A stretch of DNA of 12,311 nt from Bacillota bacterium (GCA_023434855.1 JAEYSJ010000139.1:1-12311), one strand, 5' to 3'; shown: positions 1-6,945, counted from the stretch's first letter. The notes: generated by a model from the sequence alone, not told the origin. A program made the numbers and translations.

Positions 1-41
1 TGTTTGGTAAAACTATAAGGAAACGAAAGGAGTGTTAATCA

Positions 42-527
42 ATGTCCTTACAACTTACCGAAAAAGAGATGCAATTATTGCAGGATCAACAATCTCATGA
101 GAAAGTATGTATCGAAAAATATCAGAAGTATGCTGCTCAGGCTAATGCTCCGCAGCTCAAACAACTATTTCAGTCTTATGCTCAACAGGAGCAACAGCAT
201 CTAAATACAATCAATTCTATTCTGAGCGGGCAAGTCCCGATGATGAATCAAAATCAGCAGCAACAGCAATCTACCCAATCACAATCCAGTCAGACAGCGA
301 ATCAAACTGCAGCACTTTCCGCTAACGCTAATCCAGTTGATACCATGCTTTGCAAAGATATGCTGATGACCGAGAAGTATGTTTCCGGCGCATATGATAC
401 TGCTATCTTCGAATTCACAGACACCAATATACGGCAGGCTTTAAATCATATACAAAAAGAAGAGCAGAAGCATGGTGAGGGAATCTTTCATTATATGAGC
501 AGTAATGGTATGTATAACGTTCAATAG
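42..527 (+). CDS. CotF-family spore coat protein
   Basis: Encodes 161 aa. The N-terminal half (about residues 1-65) is a helical, ferritin-like segment with ELQLL-type heptads and the pattern KYQKYAAQANAPQLKQLF. A Gln/Ser-rich low-complexity linker follows (about 68-95). The C-terminal half (about 100-155) is a second helical pair containing CKDMLMTEKYVSGAYDTA and IQKEEQKHGEGIF. This two-part arrangement with a central Q-rich linker is typical of CotF-like coat proteins of endospore formers, which are deposited on the forespore surface. A clear Shine-Dalgarno, aaaggag (about 25-31), precedes the ATG. The gene lies outside the mobile element, belongs to the host chromosome and is followed by a strong hairpin terminator. 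Family membership is by pattern; the exact coat role cannot be read. Confidence 0.85.
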   Translation: MSLQLTEKEMQLLQDQQSHEKVCIEKYQKYAAQANAPQLKQLFQSYAQQEQQHLNTINSILSGQVPMMNQNQQQQQSTQSQSSQTANQTAALSANANPVDTMLCKDMLMTEKYVSGAYDTAIFEFTDTNIRQALNHIQKEEQKHGEGIFHYMSSNGMYNVQ

Positions 528-546
528 CCAGCACGTTAAAGCAGTT

Positions 547-584
547 AAGGTTCATCCAGCAGCCGCTGGATGAACCTTTTGTTT
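547..584 (+). terminator. Rho-independent terminator of the coat protein gene
   Basis: A perfect 14-bp stem (AAGGTTCATCCAGC at 547-560 pairing with 565-578) with a 4-nt loop AGCC, followed by a T-rich tail. It lies 20 nt after the coat gene stop codon. Confidence 0.9.
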
Positions 585-590
585 ATATAA

Positions 591-621
591 AATAAAAACC
601 CTTGCAGAATCACTGCAAAGG
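591..621 (-). terminator. Original tRNA-Ala terminator, now separated from its gene
   Basis: Read on the minus strand, the stem CCTTTGCAG / CTGCAAGGG (9 bp with one G-T pair, 5-nt loop) is followed by TTTTTATTTTAT. It sits 9 nt beyond the CCA end of the truncated tRNA copy at 630-675, where the terminator of an intact tRNA gene would be. The insertion has moved the functional tRNA about 11.5 kb away. The hairpin is A-rich on one side and T-rich on the other, so it may also work rightward. Confidence 0.8.
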
Positions 622-629
622 TTTTATTT

Positions 630-675
630 TGGTGGAGATAAGCAGGATCGAACTGCTGACCTCTTGAATGCCATT
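630..675. repeat. Left attachment site: 46-bp copy of the tRNA-Ala 3' half
   Basis: Identical over 46 bp to 12185-12230, in the same orientation. It corresponds to the tRNA from the anticodon loop through the T arm to CCA, but lacks the 5' half (D arm and 5' acceptor strand), so it is not a tRNA gene. Bases beyond 675 (aaaag) differ from the true tRNA (caagc). This is the typical att duplication left by a tyrosine integrase that uses a tRNA 3' end. Confidence 0.95.
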
Positions 676-791
676 AAAAGGGTATATGTTTTTCCTGATT
701 ATTTTCAGGATAAGTTATATTGATTTAGCAAGACTTCTCGCCACTCTGAGTTAACTTAGGAGCTATCTGTTTATTGTTATTTTTGTTGGCA

Positions 792-810
792 TTGTAGCGC
801 AATTGTAGCG
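792..810. repeat. Candidate left arm-type integrase binding sites
   Basis: Two direct copies of TTGTAGCG spaced 10 bp apart, inside the left end. The first 17 bp match 12118-12134 near the right end, except for two bases between the copies (AA here, GG there). A matching helical-turn repeat at both ends of the element is what arm-site recognition by the N-terminal domain of an integrase would need. The role is inferred. Confidence 0.55.
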
Positions 811-839
811 TGATTTTTAAATTGTTACAGCAAAAGGAC

Positions 840-1991
840 TCACTTAATTTCTTCTGTATAACACTCTTCTGGTTCAGGCCACATTTCCCTCATTTCCTCT
901 TCCGTCATCCATCTCATAATATACGAATTTAGATTAATAAACCCATACTCTCTTATAATTTTTTGTGGCTCAGAAACAATATCTATTTTAATCTCTCCTA
1001 CTTGAAAGCGAACATCAACCTTAACATAGTGTACCTGATCATCAATCGAAAAATCGTATACCAGCTTTGTTCGATTCCGAATACAACTACTATTTGTACC
1101 GATAAATCTCTTTGTCCCCGTGCAAGATTTTATTGTTTCCTTTTTTTCATTAAGTAATAGTATTGTAGGTTCTATACTAAAATTGAAAAAAGGCATCGAA
1201 TTTACATACAAACGTACTTTTTGACCTTGCTCCCTCTGAATTTGTAGATACACAGTACTTGCGAATAATCCGAATGGCTGATAACCACTCAAAGATTTAG
1301 AGCAGTCAAGTATCTCCGCCATAGTTGGGAGCTCTCCTAACTCCTCTATTTTCCACAGTTTTTCTAAAAAACGAATAAATTGTTGTAAAACATGAGCTAC
1401 GCACATAGTGGCTAGTAAACTTAAAATACAAAATAGCAATTCGACAAAAGAATAAAAATACAAAAGGGTACTTGATGCCAAGAACAAAATAGAGATACCT
1501 ACTAGAATACCCCTACATTTAACAGAATTCGCTAAACTCTGCGTGCCATACTCAAAGTAAAAATATATTATTATAGCTATTGTTGCAAAAGGTATAAGCG
1601 CATAATTCCATTTCACCCCATATAAATCCCAAAAATAAAATAATAGAGCACCACACCACAGCCATCCCGTTAGAGAAATAACTGTCCTAGTTAAATTCAC
1701 TAGTGAGTTACTTATATCATTTGGCCCCGCATGCTCAAGTAGTGATTCGTATTTTAAAAATAAGTCATTTAGCTGGCGTAGTAACGGAAACTTTTCTTTA
1801 GGATCTTTGATTGGAGATAAAGCATCTTTATAGTAAGAGGTTTTTAGATTCCATAATAGATTACTAGCTTCATCAAGTGCCTTTTGTTTGCTAATAGAAA
1901 TAAATGCGGCTAAAAAGCCCGTCAGAGTTAGCAATCCTGAGGTAATTCCGAATATAACATTTATACTTGAGGCAATAATTTTCGCGTCCAT
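840..1991 (-). CDS. Five-helix membrane protein of unknown function
   Basis: Encodes 383 aa. A first hydrophobic helix is at about residues 8-30. A charged region follows (about 35-95, with KDPKEKFPLLRQLNDLF), then four closely spaced helices at about 105-125, 130-148, 160-180 and 183-205. A soluble, probably beta-rich C-terminal domain of about 160 residues ends in an acidic tail (WPEPEECYTEEIK). I recognise no catalytic motif and no family. The ATG has GGAG 7 nt upstream. It is the last gene before the left attachment site and is separated from the integrase by a strong terminator, so it is probably transcribed on its own. Cargo that sits between the integrase and an att site is often accessory, but a defence or signalling role would be speculation. 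Confidence 0.8.
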   Translation of the reverse strand: MDAKIIASSINVIFGITSGLLTLTGFLAAFISISKQKALDEASNLLWNLKTSYYKDALSPIKDPKEKFPLLRQLNDLFLKYESLLEHAGPNDISNSLVNLTRTVISLTGWLWCGALLFYFWDLYGVKWNYALIPFATIAIIIYFYFEYGTQSLANSVKCRGILVGISILFLASSTLLYFYSFVELLFCILSLLATMCVAHVLQQFIRFLEKLWKIEELGELPTMAEILDCSKSLSGYQPFGLFASTVYLQIQREQGQKVRLYVNSMPFFNFSIEPTILLLNEKKETIKSCTGTKRFIGTNSSCIRNRTKLVYDFSIDDQVHYVKVDVRFQVGEIKIDIVSEPQKIIREYGFINLNSYIMRWMTEEEMREMWPEPEECYTEEIK

Positions 1992-2059
1992 TACAATTCT
2001 CCGTATGATAGTTTTACAATATAAGCTAATTTCTTGTATTTTTTTGTAATACCTCCCAT

Positions 2060-2111
2060 CAAAAAGTAAAAGACAACTAAAAGATACACAAAGTACCTTT
2101 TAGTTGTCTTT
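2060..2111 (-). terminator. Integrase terminator
   Basis: A perfect 15-bp stem (2069-2083 with 2097-2111, arm AAAGACAACTAAAAG) and a 13-nt loop. On the minus strand it is followed by TTTTACTTTTTG. It lies 24 bp beyond the integrase stop codon and isolates the membrane protein gene downstream. Confidence 0.85.
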
Positions 2112-2134
2112 ATCTATTTCATATTGCCCAAATA

Positions 2135-3307
2135 CTACAATTGCAATGCTCTTTCTAGTCTTTCGGTTGCCTGTTTTTGCATTCCAGGTTGTACATGGGC
2201 GTAGGTATCTAATGTCATTCTTACCGTTGTATGGCCCAATCGCTCTTGAACAACTTTAATATTTTCCCCCTCCGCAAGCAACAGTGTTGCATGTGTATGT
2301 CGCATATCATGAAAAGATATAAATGGTAAGCCCGCGTCGGTTAATACAGCTTGAAACTCTTTAGTAAAATTCCGTGGGTCGAGTGGGCTTCCTAGACTAT
2401 TACAAAATAATAAATCGAAATTACAGTACGCCGCCCCCATGGCTAACCTTTCTTGATTCTGCCTAGCATTATGAATTTTTAGCTCACTGATCATTTTCTC
2501 TGATAGATCTATCTTTCTACAACTTCTTTCGGTTTTGGGCTCGTTAAATGTAAGTCCTTTTTGAGTTCTTACTAACCCTTGTTTAATCGTGATTGTATGG
2601 TTTTCAAAGTCTATATCCTGCCATCTTAATGCTAAAAGCTCCCCGCGCCTTATACCTGTATAGCACTCTAAAAGATAAGCAGTGTAATATTTATGCCCTC
2701 TTGTAGCTTCAATAAACTTTATCAATTCTTCTTTTGTAAGTGGTTTAATTTCGTGCTTTTTTGCGGGAGGCAGGTCTACTTTTTCCATTATGTTTTTTGC
2801 AATCAATTCATTCTTGTAAGCCCGCCTAAAAGCAATGTCAAGAACAGCATGTATATAGCGGACGGTTGTAGCAGATAGTCCCCCTTGTTTTTTCAAACTC
2901 CCGTTTGCCAACTTTTCATTATATAGCCGCTGCACTTGTTCTGGTCTTAGATCCTGCAACCGAACATTTCCAATCACAGGGATAATATGGCACCTAGCGA
3001 CACTTTCATAACTTTCCCATGTAGTTTGACGTACGGAGTTTTTTGCGTACTCGTTTAACCATGTTATTATCCAATCTGCAACGGTTTCCTTTCGCTCTCC
3101 AACATAATTACCCGCGCTGATATCCAACGACATTTTCTTCATCCAAGCCACTACTTCTTTTTGTTTATTTCTACTAAACGTTTTTACTTTGGACTTACCC
3201 GTTTCAGGATCTGGTACAGTCATCCTAGCTTCCCAGCGTCCATCCTTTTTTTGTCTAATACATCCATGTCCATTGGGACTTTTCTTTTTTTTCGCTTTTT
3301 GTACCAT
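2135..3307 (-). CDS. Tyrosine recombinase / site-specific integrase
   Basis: Encodes 390 aa from the ATG at 3307, which has GGGGGA 6 nt upstream; an in-frame ATG at 3328 lacks such a site. From the N-terminus it has a basic tail, a small arm-binding domain of the Tn916/phage type (GCIRQKKDGRWEARM), a helical core-binding domain (about 65-160, WLNEYAKNSVRQTTWESY) and the catalytic domain. The catalytic set is complete: Arg in YTGIRRGELLAL, Lys in EPKTERSCRK, His/Arg in FHDMRHTHA, His in RLGHTTV and the nucleophile Tyr in LDTYAHVQPG. It cuts and joins the 46-bp tRNA-Ala att core, giving insertion and, with the excisionase, excision. It is the last gene of the leftward recombination module and has its own terminator. 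A 12-bp palindrome just upstream may control it. Confidence 0.95.
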   Translation of the reverse strand: MVQKAKKKKSPNGHGCIRQKKDGRWEARMTVPDPETGKSKVKTFSRNKQKEVVAWMKKMSLDISAGNYVGERKETVADWIITWLNEYAKNSVRQTTWESYESVARCHIIPVIGNVRLQDLRPEQVQRLYNEKLANGSLKKQGGLSATTVRYIHAVLDIAFRRAYKNELIAKNIMEKVDLPPAKKHEIKPLTKEELIKFIEATRGHKYYTAYLLECYTGIRRGELLALRWQDIDFENHTITIKQGLVRTQKGLTFNEPKTERSCRKIDLSEKMISELKIHNARQNQERLAMGAAYCNFDLLFCNSLGSPLDPRNFTKEFQAVLTDAGLPFISFHDMRHTHATLLLAEGENIKVVQERLGHTTVRMTLDTYAHVQPGMQKQATERLERALQL

Positions 3308-3327
3308 TTCTCTTCCCCCAATATTCA

Positions 3328-3339
3328 ACGTATATACGT
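3328..3339. promoter_or_regulatory. Perfect 12-bp palindrome upstream of the integrase
   Basis: ACGTATATACGT is perfectly self-complementary and lies 21 bp before the chosen integrase start, just upstream of its ribosome binding site. It could be an operator within the promoter region. No regulator is assigned. Confidence 0.35.
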
Positions 3340-3436
3340 GTTATTCGCCCATTTAAGGCTTTTTAAAGTTACTGCCCTATATCTAATACCCAAATAAAAT
3401 ATAAAGTGACGAAATCATTTATCTTCAGGTGCATCA

Positions 3437-4279
3437 TCAAGTGCATGGGGTTGTTTTCCGTTTTTGCCTTTTAGCATTTATCTTCTTTTGAACATTTTTG
3501 AATTTCTTCAAATCGACTATAGCTAAGTGATGATTTGGAGTTGTAATTCGTTGCCATGAAAGCTCACCAACATAAAATCTGTTTCTAAGTATCTTTAAAA
3601 CTTGATTAGCCTGCCAAGTTCCCCCATACTTACTTACTATCCCATCTTCCCCTAATTTGGAGGCAATTGCATAGGCAGATTTACCTCCTAGAAATTCATT
3701 AAATATCCTCGTGACGATCTTAGCTTCAGTCTCATTAGAATAAAATTGCTGATTCGTTCTATCGTAATCGTAACCGTATGGAATATTACCTCCAGCAAAT
3801 TTGCCTTGTTTTGAAAGTTCCGCTTTTGCACTCAATGTCCGCTCCCGCGCAACATCACTTTCAAACTGTGCCATCGCCGCCATGATTGTTCGAAGCATTT
3901 TCCCAGCAGCAGTACTCGTATCAATTTGGTCTTTAACGTAACTAATACTAACCCCGCATTCCTCAAGCTCATCTGTTAGATTAAGTAAATCTCGACTGTT
4001 TCTACTTAATCTATCTAGTTTAAGAGTTACAACTTTCTTTACCGTTCCATCTTTTACACTCTGTATCATTCGCTGAAGTCCAGGCCTGCGAACACTTTTT
4101 CCGCTAATCCCCTCATCACGAAAAACCTCTAAAACATTCCACTGCATAGCCTCGCAATATTGGCGTAGGGTTCTTTCTTGGTCTGCTAAGCTATAACCTA
4201 CCTCTGCCTGCTCTGAGCTAGATACTCTTACATACAGCCCTGCATCTACTTTCGAATGTGTTCTTGTGCTTCGAGCCAT
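3437..4279 (-). CDS. Serine recombinase (resolvase/invertase family), short form
   Basis: Encodes 280 aa. Residues about 13-150 form the resolvase catalytic domain: nucleophile Ser in YVRVSSSEQ, a GYSLADQERTLRQYC segment, DEGISGKSVRRPGLQRM and the Arg pair in KLDRLSRNSRDLL. The long helix MRTIMAAMAQFESDVARERT motif follows. Residues about 160-265 resemble the recombinase domain (GGNIPYGYDYD, ILRNRFYVGELSWQ). The Cys-rich zinc-ribbon and long coiled coil of 450-550 aa large serine integrases are absent, so it is either a naturally short form or truncated. The frame ends in a basic TTPCT tail, while another frame continues to about 3419 with an acidic end, so a small late indel is possible. AGGA lies 7 nt before the ATG. 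It sits between rep and the integrase; possible jobs are resolving replication multimers or inverting a segment. Confidence 0.9.
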   Translation of the reverse strand: MARSTRTHSKVDAGLYVRVSSSEQAEVGYSLADQERTLRQYCEAMQWNVLEVFRDEGISGKSVRRPGLQRMIQSVKDGTVKKVVTLKLDRLSRNSRDLLNLTDELEECGVSISYVKDQIDTSTAAGKMLRTIMAAMAQFESDVARERTLSAKAELSKQGKFAGGNIPYGYDYDRTNQQFYSNETEAKIVTRIFNEFLGGKSAYAIASKLGEDGIVSKYGGTWQANQVLKILRNRFYVGELSWQRITTPNHHLAIVDLKKFKNVQKKINAKRQKRKTTPCT

Positions 4280-4289
4280 AGCAACATCC

Positions 4290-4317
4290 TGGTAATATTA
4301 TGTCAACAACATTACCA
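4290..4317. repeat. Inverted repeat upstream of the serine recombinase
   Basis: Arms TGGTAAT (4290-4296) and ATTACCA (4311-4317) separated by 14 bp, just upstream of the recombinase ribosome binding site. It is one of three inverted repeats in this intergenic region and could be an operator or part of a recombination site. Confidence 0.4.
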
Positions 4318-4345
4318 TATAATGGTTCAAGCACAACCCCTCTCT

Positions 4346-4369
4346 TTAACTTTAAGACCTTAAAGTTAA
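4346..4369. repeat. Perfect 24-bp inverted repeat
   Basis: Arms of 11 bp (TTAACTTTAAG and its complement) around a 2-bp centre AC, in AT-rich sequence 67 bp upstream of the serine recombinase start. There is no T-tract on either side, so it is not a terminator. An operator, a resolvase site or a replication-origin structure are the likely options. Confidence 0.55.
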
Positions 4370-4428
4370 TATATTTTTTGTAACAAGCCCCATTTTTCTT
4401 AGTTTATAACTATTTATTTATATGAGTA

Positions 4429-4482
4429 GTTAGTAAGTAATAAGTATATAAGAACAATACAATAAGCTTACTACCTACTAAC
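4429..4482. repeat. Long imperfect inverted repeat, candidate origin structure
   Basis: Arms 4429-4444 and 4467-4482 match at 14 of 16 positions. Both mismatches become G-U pairs if the minus strand is transcribed, giving a 16-bp RNA stem with a 22-nt loop. It lies 65 bp beyond the end of the decayed replication gene and has no T-tract after it. An origin hairpin or an RNA structure fits better than a terminator. Confidence 0.45.
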
Positions 4483-4546
4483 CCACATAAATCAAAAGCT
4501 TACAAGACATAAGTCGCATTCTAAACCGTAAATATCAGAAGTCGAT

Positions 4547-5029
4547 TTATATCTTCAATTTGCGGTCTACTAGTGATTGGCTAGAATAATAGTCATTAAA
4601 TTCTCCAACTTGATTTTCGCTATATTTCTTATGCTTCACCAATCCAAATCTTGGGCTCCAATAATGCTTAATGTAGTTCGCTACCGTAGCACCAGGAGAT
4701 CCTTCGACAGTAAATGCACGTGTAATCTATCCCTGTTATGTGATGCATATTTTTTTCGCTTTTTAGCAACTTGAGTTTTATCGTTCCCTAGTGATTTTCC
4801 TGGCCATTGTCCCTTAACGCATGAAGCAACCGCTCGAATCCGAACATCCCAATGGGCTCCTTTCTTAGTGGTCTTATGACGCCGAATGCTAGCCAAAAGA
4901 GCATTTAAATGTTTGTTGGCAATATCCTTATAGGATGAGAGAATAGCTGTATCTCCGTTATCTTTATATTCCAATCGATATTGTTTCCATAAGTCAAAAC
5001 CATCCCATAAACCGTTATCTCTTTTCCAT
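4547..5029 (-). pseudogene. Broken HUH-type replication initiator (rolling-circle Rep-like)
   Basis: The open frame up to 4681 ends shortly after RDRLHVHLL, whose HVH matches the His-hydrophobic-His metal site of rolling-circle initiators. One nucleotide appears to be missing near 4709. In the next frame the protein continues as VEGSPGATVANYIKHYW and SENQVGEFNDYYSSQSL, with tyrosines placed as expected for the nicking residue, to a stop at 4547. The 5' end also looks damaged. ATG at 5029, 7 nt after the excisionase stop, gives only MEKR before a stop, but two extra nucleotides would join it to an open stretch with GLWDGFDLWKQYRLEY. A TTG at 4974 is the alternative start. Restored, the protein would be about 161 aa. 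The gene is coupled behind the excisionase. The Rep assignment rests on the HUH motif, size and context. A programmed frameshift or sequencing error is possible but less likely. Confidence 0.7.
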
Positions 5030-5035
5030 AATTAT

Positions 5036-5251
5036 CTACATCCTTTTCATATTATTATTTGCGACACTCTCTATCCAGGCTCGAATCCGATCTCGGGGAA
5101 AGACAAAACTCCGACCAAATCTTGCATGTGGAATTTCTTTAGAATGACATAGCTCCCGTATCGTCTGTGGCCCGTATCCTATCAGGCTTGCAACTTCCTT
5201 CGTATTCAGCATCAACGGAAGCTCATCCCAATTGGTAATCTGTAATTTCAT
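5036..5251 (-). CDS. Excisionase / small helix-turn-helix DNA-binding protein
   Basis: Encodes 71 aa from the ATG at 5251, which has a perfect AGGAGG (5260-5265) 8 nt upstream. The GTG at 5260 overlaps that site and is unlikely to be used. It has a MerR-like, excisionase-type winged helix: LMLNTKEVASLIGYGPQTIREL for the helix-turn-helix, then IPHARFGRSFVFPRDRIRAWIES for the wing and last helix. Such proteins bend DNA at att arms and direct the integrase toward excision, and some also regulate the operon. It is the first gene of the leftward module (rep follows 6 nt later). A degenerate copy of its central codons is found at 7602-7640. A plain transcriptional regulator cannot be excluded. Confidence 0.88.
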   Translation of the reverse strand: MKLQITNWDELPLMLNTKEVASLIGYGPQTIRELCHSKEIPHARFGRSFVFPRDRIRAWIESVANNNMKRM

Positions 5252-5384
5252 CTGAATCACCTCCTCGTAAAACGTATAATAAAAATTGCCGTTCTTTTAA
5301 GCAGCCCAAGATTTTTTTCGATATGGCCCTCCTGCGAAGCCATTCTGAAAAACATATAACAAACAAAGAGGCTTTTTTAAGCAA

Positions 5385-5416
5385 AAAGAAAAAAGGCCTG
5401 TATTTTTTTACAGGCC
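5385..5416 (-). terminator. Terminator upstream of the excisionase (repeated copy 1)
   Basis: GGCCTGTA / TACAGGCC stem (8 bp) around a T-rich loop, with a run of T and C on the minus strand after it. No leftward gene ends just to its right, since the next gene at 5526 runs rightward, so it may only insulate the excisionase from incoming transcription. Thirty-one of its bases recur at 7642-7673. Confidence 0.7.
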
Positions 5417-5525
5417 CCAGACTTTATAGAACCACCTCTATGATTCCTCATCTAATGTGATTGTGCAGGAGAACTTTGGATATTAACGAAACCATTTATT
5501 AGCAAAATGTATTGAAGGTGTAAAT

Positions 5526-6089
5526 ATGGAAGCTGACCATAACGTAATACTAAATGCCTTTCCAACTGTTTTATCAGATGATGTTCATACGATACTAAAA
5601 GAAGTACCGTTAACTTCAAGTATTAAACCTACGGGATCTTTCAAGGTTCTAGTACATGGCGAACCACTTCAAATTCCTTACCGAGTATACTATGACGATT
5701 TACATCTATTGTACGAAAATCAACTGACACCATCACAAAGCAAAATCCTGTATTGTCTTTTTACCAGACATCACAATGGGTATATTCGTGAACAGCACTT
5801 ACAACAACTCTTATCATCATATAATGATGAAATTTGGGTATTACCATTTGTCATGCGGCTATTAGGAGAGTACGTCATAGAAATACTGCAAGTAATCAAC
5901 AGCAACATTCGCCTGTTTGACAAAAATAATATACTATCTTTTATTAACGATAACCCTGACTTTTTCCAGACCACAGAACGACGAGTAATTAGCTATTGGA
6001 ATGAGTACTATCGGAACTTATATCCTAATAAACAAGACTATGTCGGATTTCAAATTATTGATTATTTGAAATCTATAATACAGAAATAA
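5526..6089 (+). CDS. Conserved hypothetical protein, only rightward gene inside the element
   Basis: Encodes 187 aa, with GAAGGTG 5 nt before the ATG. It has no signal peptide or membrane segment. It contains a short beta-rich stretch (FKVLVHGEPLQIPYRVYY), then a mostly helical region with striking conserved-looking motifs: LFTRHHNGYIREQHLQQLL, WVLPFVMRLLGEYVIEIL, and a final Trp/Tyr-rich ISYWNEYYRNLYPNKQDY. From memory this pattern belongs to a widely spread family of uncharacterised bacterial proteins, but I cannot name a domain or function. Its orientation, opposite to all other genes in the element, and the bidirectional terminator after it suggest it is an independently transcribed cargo gene. 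Confidence 0.85.
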   Translation: MEADHNVILNAFPTVLSDDVHTILKEVPLTSSIKPTGSFKVLVHGEPLQIPYRVYYDDLHLLYENQLTPSQSKILYCLFTRHHNGYIREQHLQQLLSSYNDEIWVLPFVMRLLGEYVIEILQVINSNIRLFDKNNILSFINDNPDFFQTTERRVISYWNEYYRNLYPNKQDYVGFQIIDYLKSIIQK

Positions 6090-6108
6090 AAAAGGATAAG
6101 TTGGCATG

Positions 6109-6138
6109 AAAAAGGCGCTGCAAATGCAGCGCCCTTTA
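6109..6138. terminator. Bidirectional terminator between convergent genes
   Basis: A perfect 9-bp stem GGCGCTGCA / TGCAGCGCC (6114-6122 with 6125-6133) is preceded by AAAAA and followed by CTTT. It can stop the gene ending at 6089 and the convergent gene ending at 6158. The leftward direction has the better T-tract. Confidence 0.8.
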
Positions 6139-6157
6139 CTTTGAGGAGTAGGTTTAC

Positions 6158-6727
6158 TTAGACCATCTTTCGATGAGGATTTGGTATGGGATTATCTTTG
6201 TCGTATTCCACGTAAAACCTCTTTAATAGTTTCGGTTCAATTGACCATTCATTTCCTACCGTATCTTTAACATAGACATCATCCACCCCAAAGTCGAACA
6301 GTGCAGCCCAAACTTCGGCTTTAAACTGTTTGTGGAAATCTATCTGTTCCAATTCTGTAGGCGATGCAAACTGATAAAGGTTTGCAAGTTTGATACTTGA
6401 CCGAATAATTACTGTACTCACATAATTGCTTGACACTGGGCCTGGCGGTACGCGTGTTAGAGTGATTTTTTGTCCCTTAATCACTACACCCAATTCACAT
6501 ATGACGGCGGGAAGGTGTCCTATGTTGGTCAATGTAATTACGACGACCTTAGGGTCGACAACGGTTTTTATCCTTGGCAAAGCCATTACCGCAACAGGTT
6601 CGTCCGATATTTCCTGACGACGAGAATAATCAAGCTCAATCCTTATATTCGGCCGCTTTTTGACATATTCCCACACTCCAGTTAAGCATCTGAATACACC
6701 TGAAATCATACCGAAACTTGGCTCCAC
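6158..6727 (-). CDS. Hypothetical protein, last of the middle cluster
   Basis: Encodes 189 aa from a GTG start supported by AAGGAG (6736-6741) 8 nt upstream. The N-terminal 25 residues are amphipathic (FGMISGVFRCLTGVWEYV), followed by a beta-rich region with VVVITLTNIGHLPAVICELGV and KITLTRVPPGPVSSNYV. The C-terminal half holds a probable beta domain (WAALFDFGVDDVYVKDTVGNEW) and a basic tail. The ITLTNIGHLPAVI stretch resembles an immunoglobulin-like strand pattern in membrane-associated hypothetical proteins, but I cannot assign a family. It follows a 98-bp gap with a possible hairpin after the 39-aa gene and ends at a strong terminator. Confidence 0.75.
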   Translation of the reverse strand: MEPSFGMISGVFRCLTGVWEYVKKRPNIRIELDYSRRQEISDEPVAVMALPRIKTVVDPKVVVITLTNIGHLPAVICELGVVIKGQKITLTRVPPGPVSSNYVSTVIIRSSIKLANLYQFASPTELEQIDFHKQFKAEVWAALFDFGVDDVYVKDTVGNEWSIEPKLLKRFYVEYDKDNPIPNPHRKMV

Positions 6728-6790
6728 AACACTTTCTCCTTCCGCTGAGGATATTAAACATATTCAGCGACCAACGCATATATCCTTCAA

Positions 6791-6830
6791 AATAATAAAG
6801 GCAGGAGCTTTTCGCGTCTGCTTTATTATT
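6791..6830 (-). terminator. AT-rich hairpin between two cluster genes
   Basis: Minus-strand arms AATAATAAAG (6821-6830) and CTTTATTATT (6791-6800), extended by a CAG/CTG pair after a bulge. The right arm runs into TTT. It overlaps the stop of the 39-aa gene. It could be a weak terminator or an RNA processing structure that lowers expression of the gene at 6727. Confidence 0.4.
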
Positions 6831-6945
6831 CAATCGCCGTCAATGCATCGTCTAGCAGTGCTTTTGCTAGCGCCGCTTGTGGAAAAAAAGTTCTTTTCTC
6901 GTTGGCAAACCGATGGTCCAGGCCAGTCACACTACCCTTACCCAT
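6826..6945 (-). CDS. Overlapping 39-aa small protein
   Basis: The ATG at 6945 lies inside the 3' end of the preceding gene in another frame, with AAGG 6 nt upstream. The frame is MGKGSVTGLDHRFANEKR and then a helical AALAKALLDDALTAIE end. It looks like coding sequence because it is rich in Ala, Leu and charged residues, whereas the other frames there are not protein-like. The overlap of 19 nt with the upstream gene suggests translational coupling. The alternative is that the upstream gene has lost its frame near 6930 and this is its displaced C-terminus. No family is recognised. Confidence 0.5.
   Translation of the reverse strand: MGKGSVTGLDHRFANEKRTFFPQAALAKALLDDALTAIE

Noticed and set aside
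630..675. A second tRNA gene at the left end
   Set aside because: Only the 3' half is present; the D arm and 5' acceptor strand are missing, so it is an att remnant.
4429..4482. A CRISPR-like or direct repeat array in the AT-rich gap
   Set aside because: There are only inverted arms and one short repeated AAGCTTA; there is no regular repeat-spacer pattern here or elsewhere in the window.
4577..4774. A 65-aa rightward reading frame
   Set aside because: It is antisense to the replication gene, whose reading in two frames explains the sequence better.
6636..6833. A 65-aa leftward reading frame
   Set aside because: It overlaps the well-supported gene at 6727 and a hairpin; its composition (Cys, Arg, Tyr rich) is noise-like.
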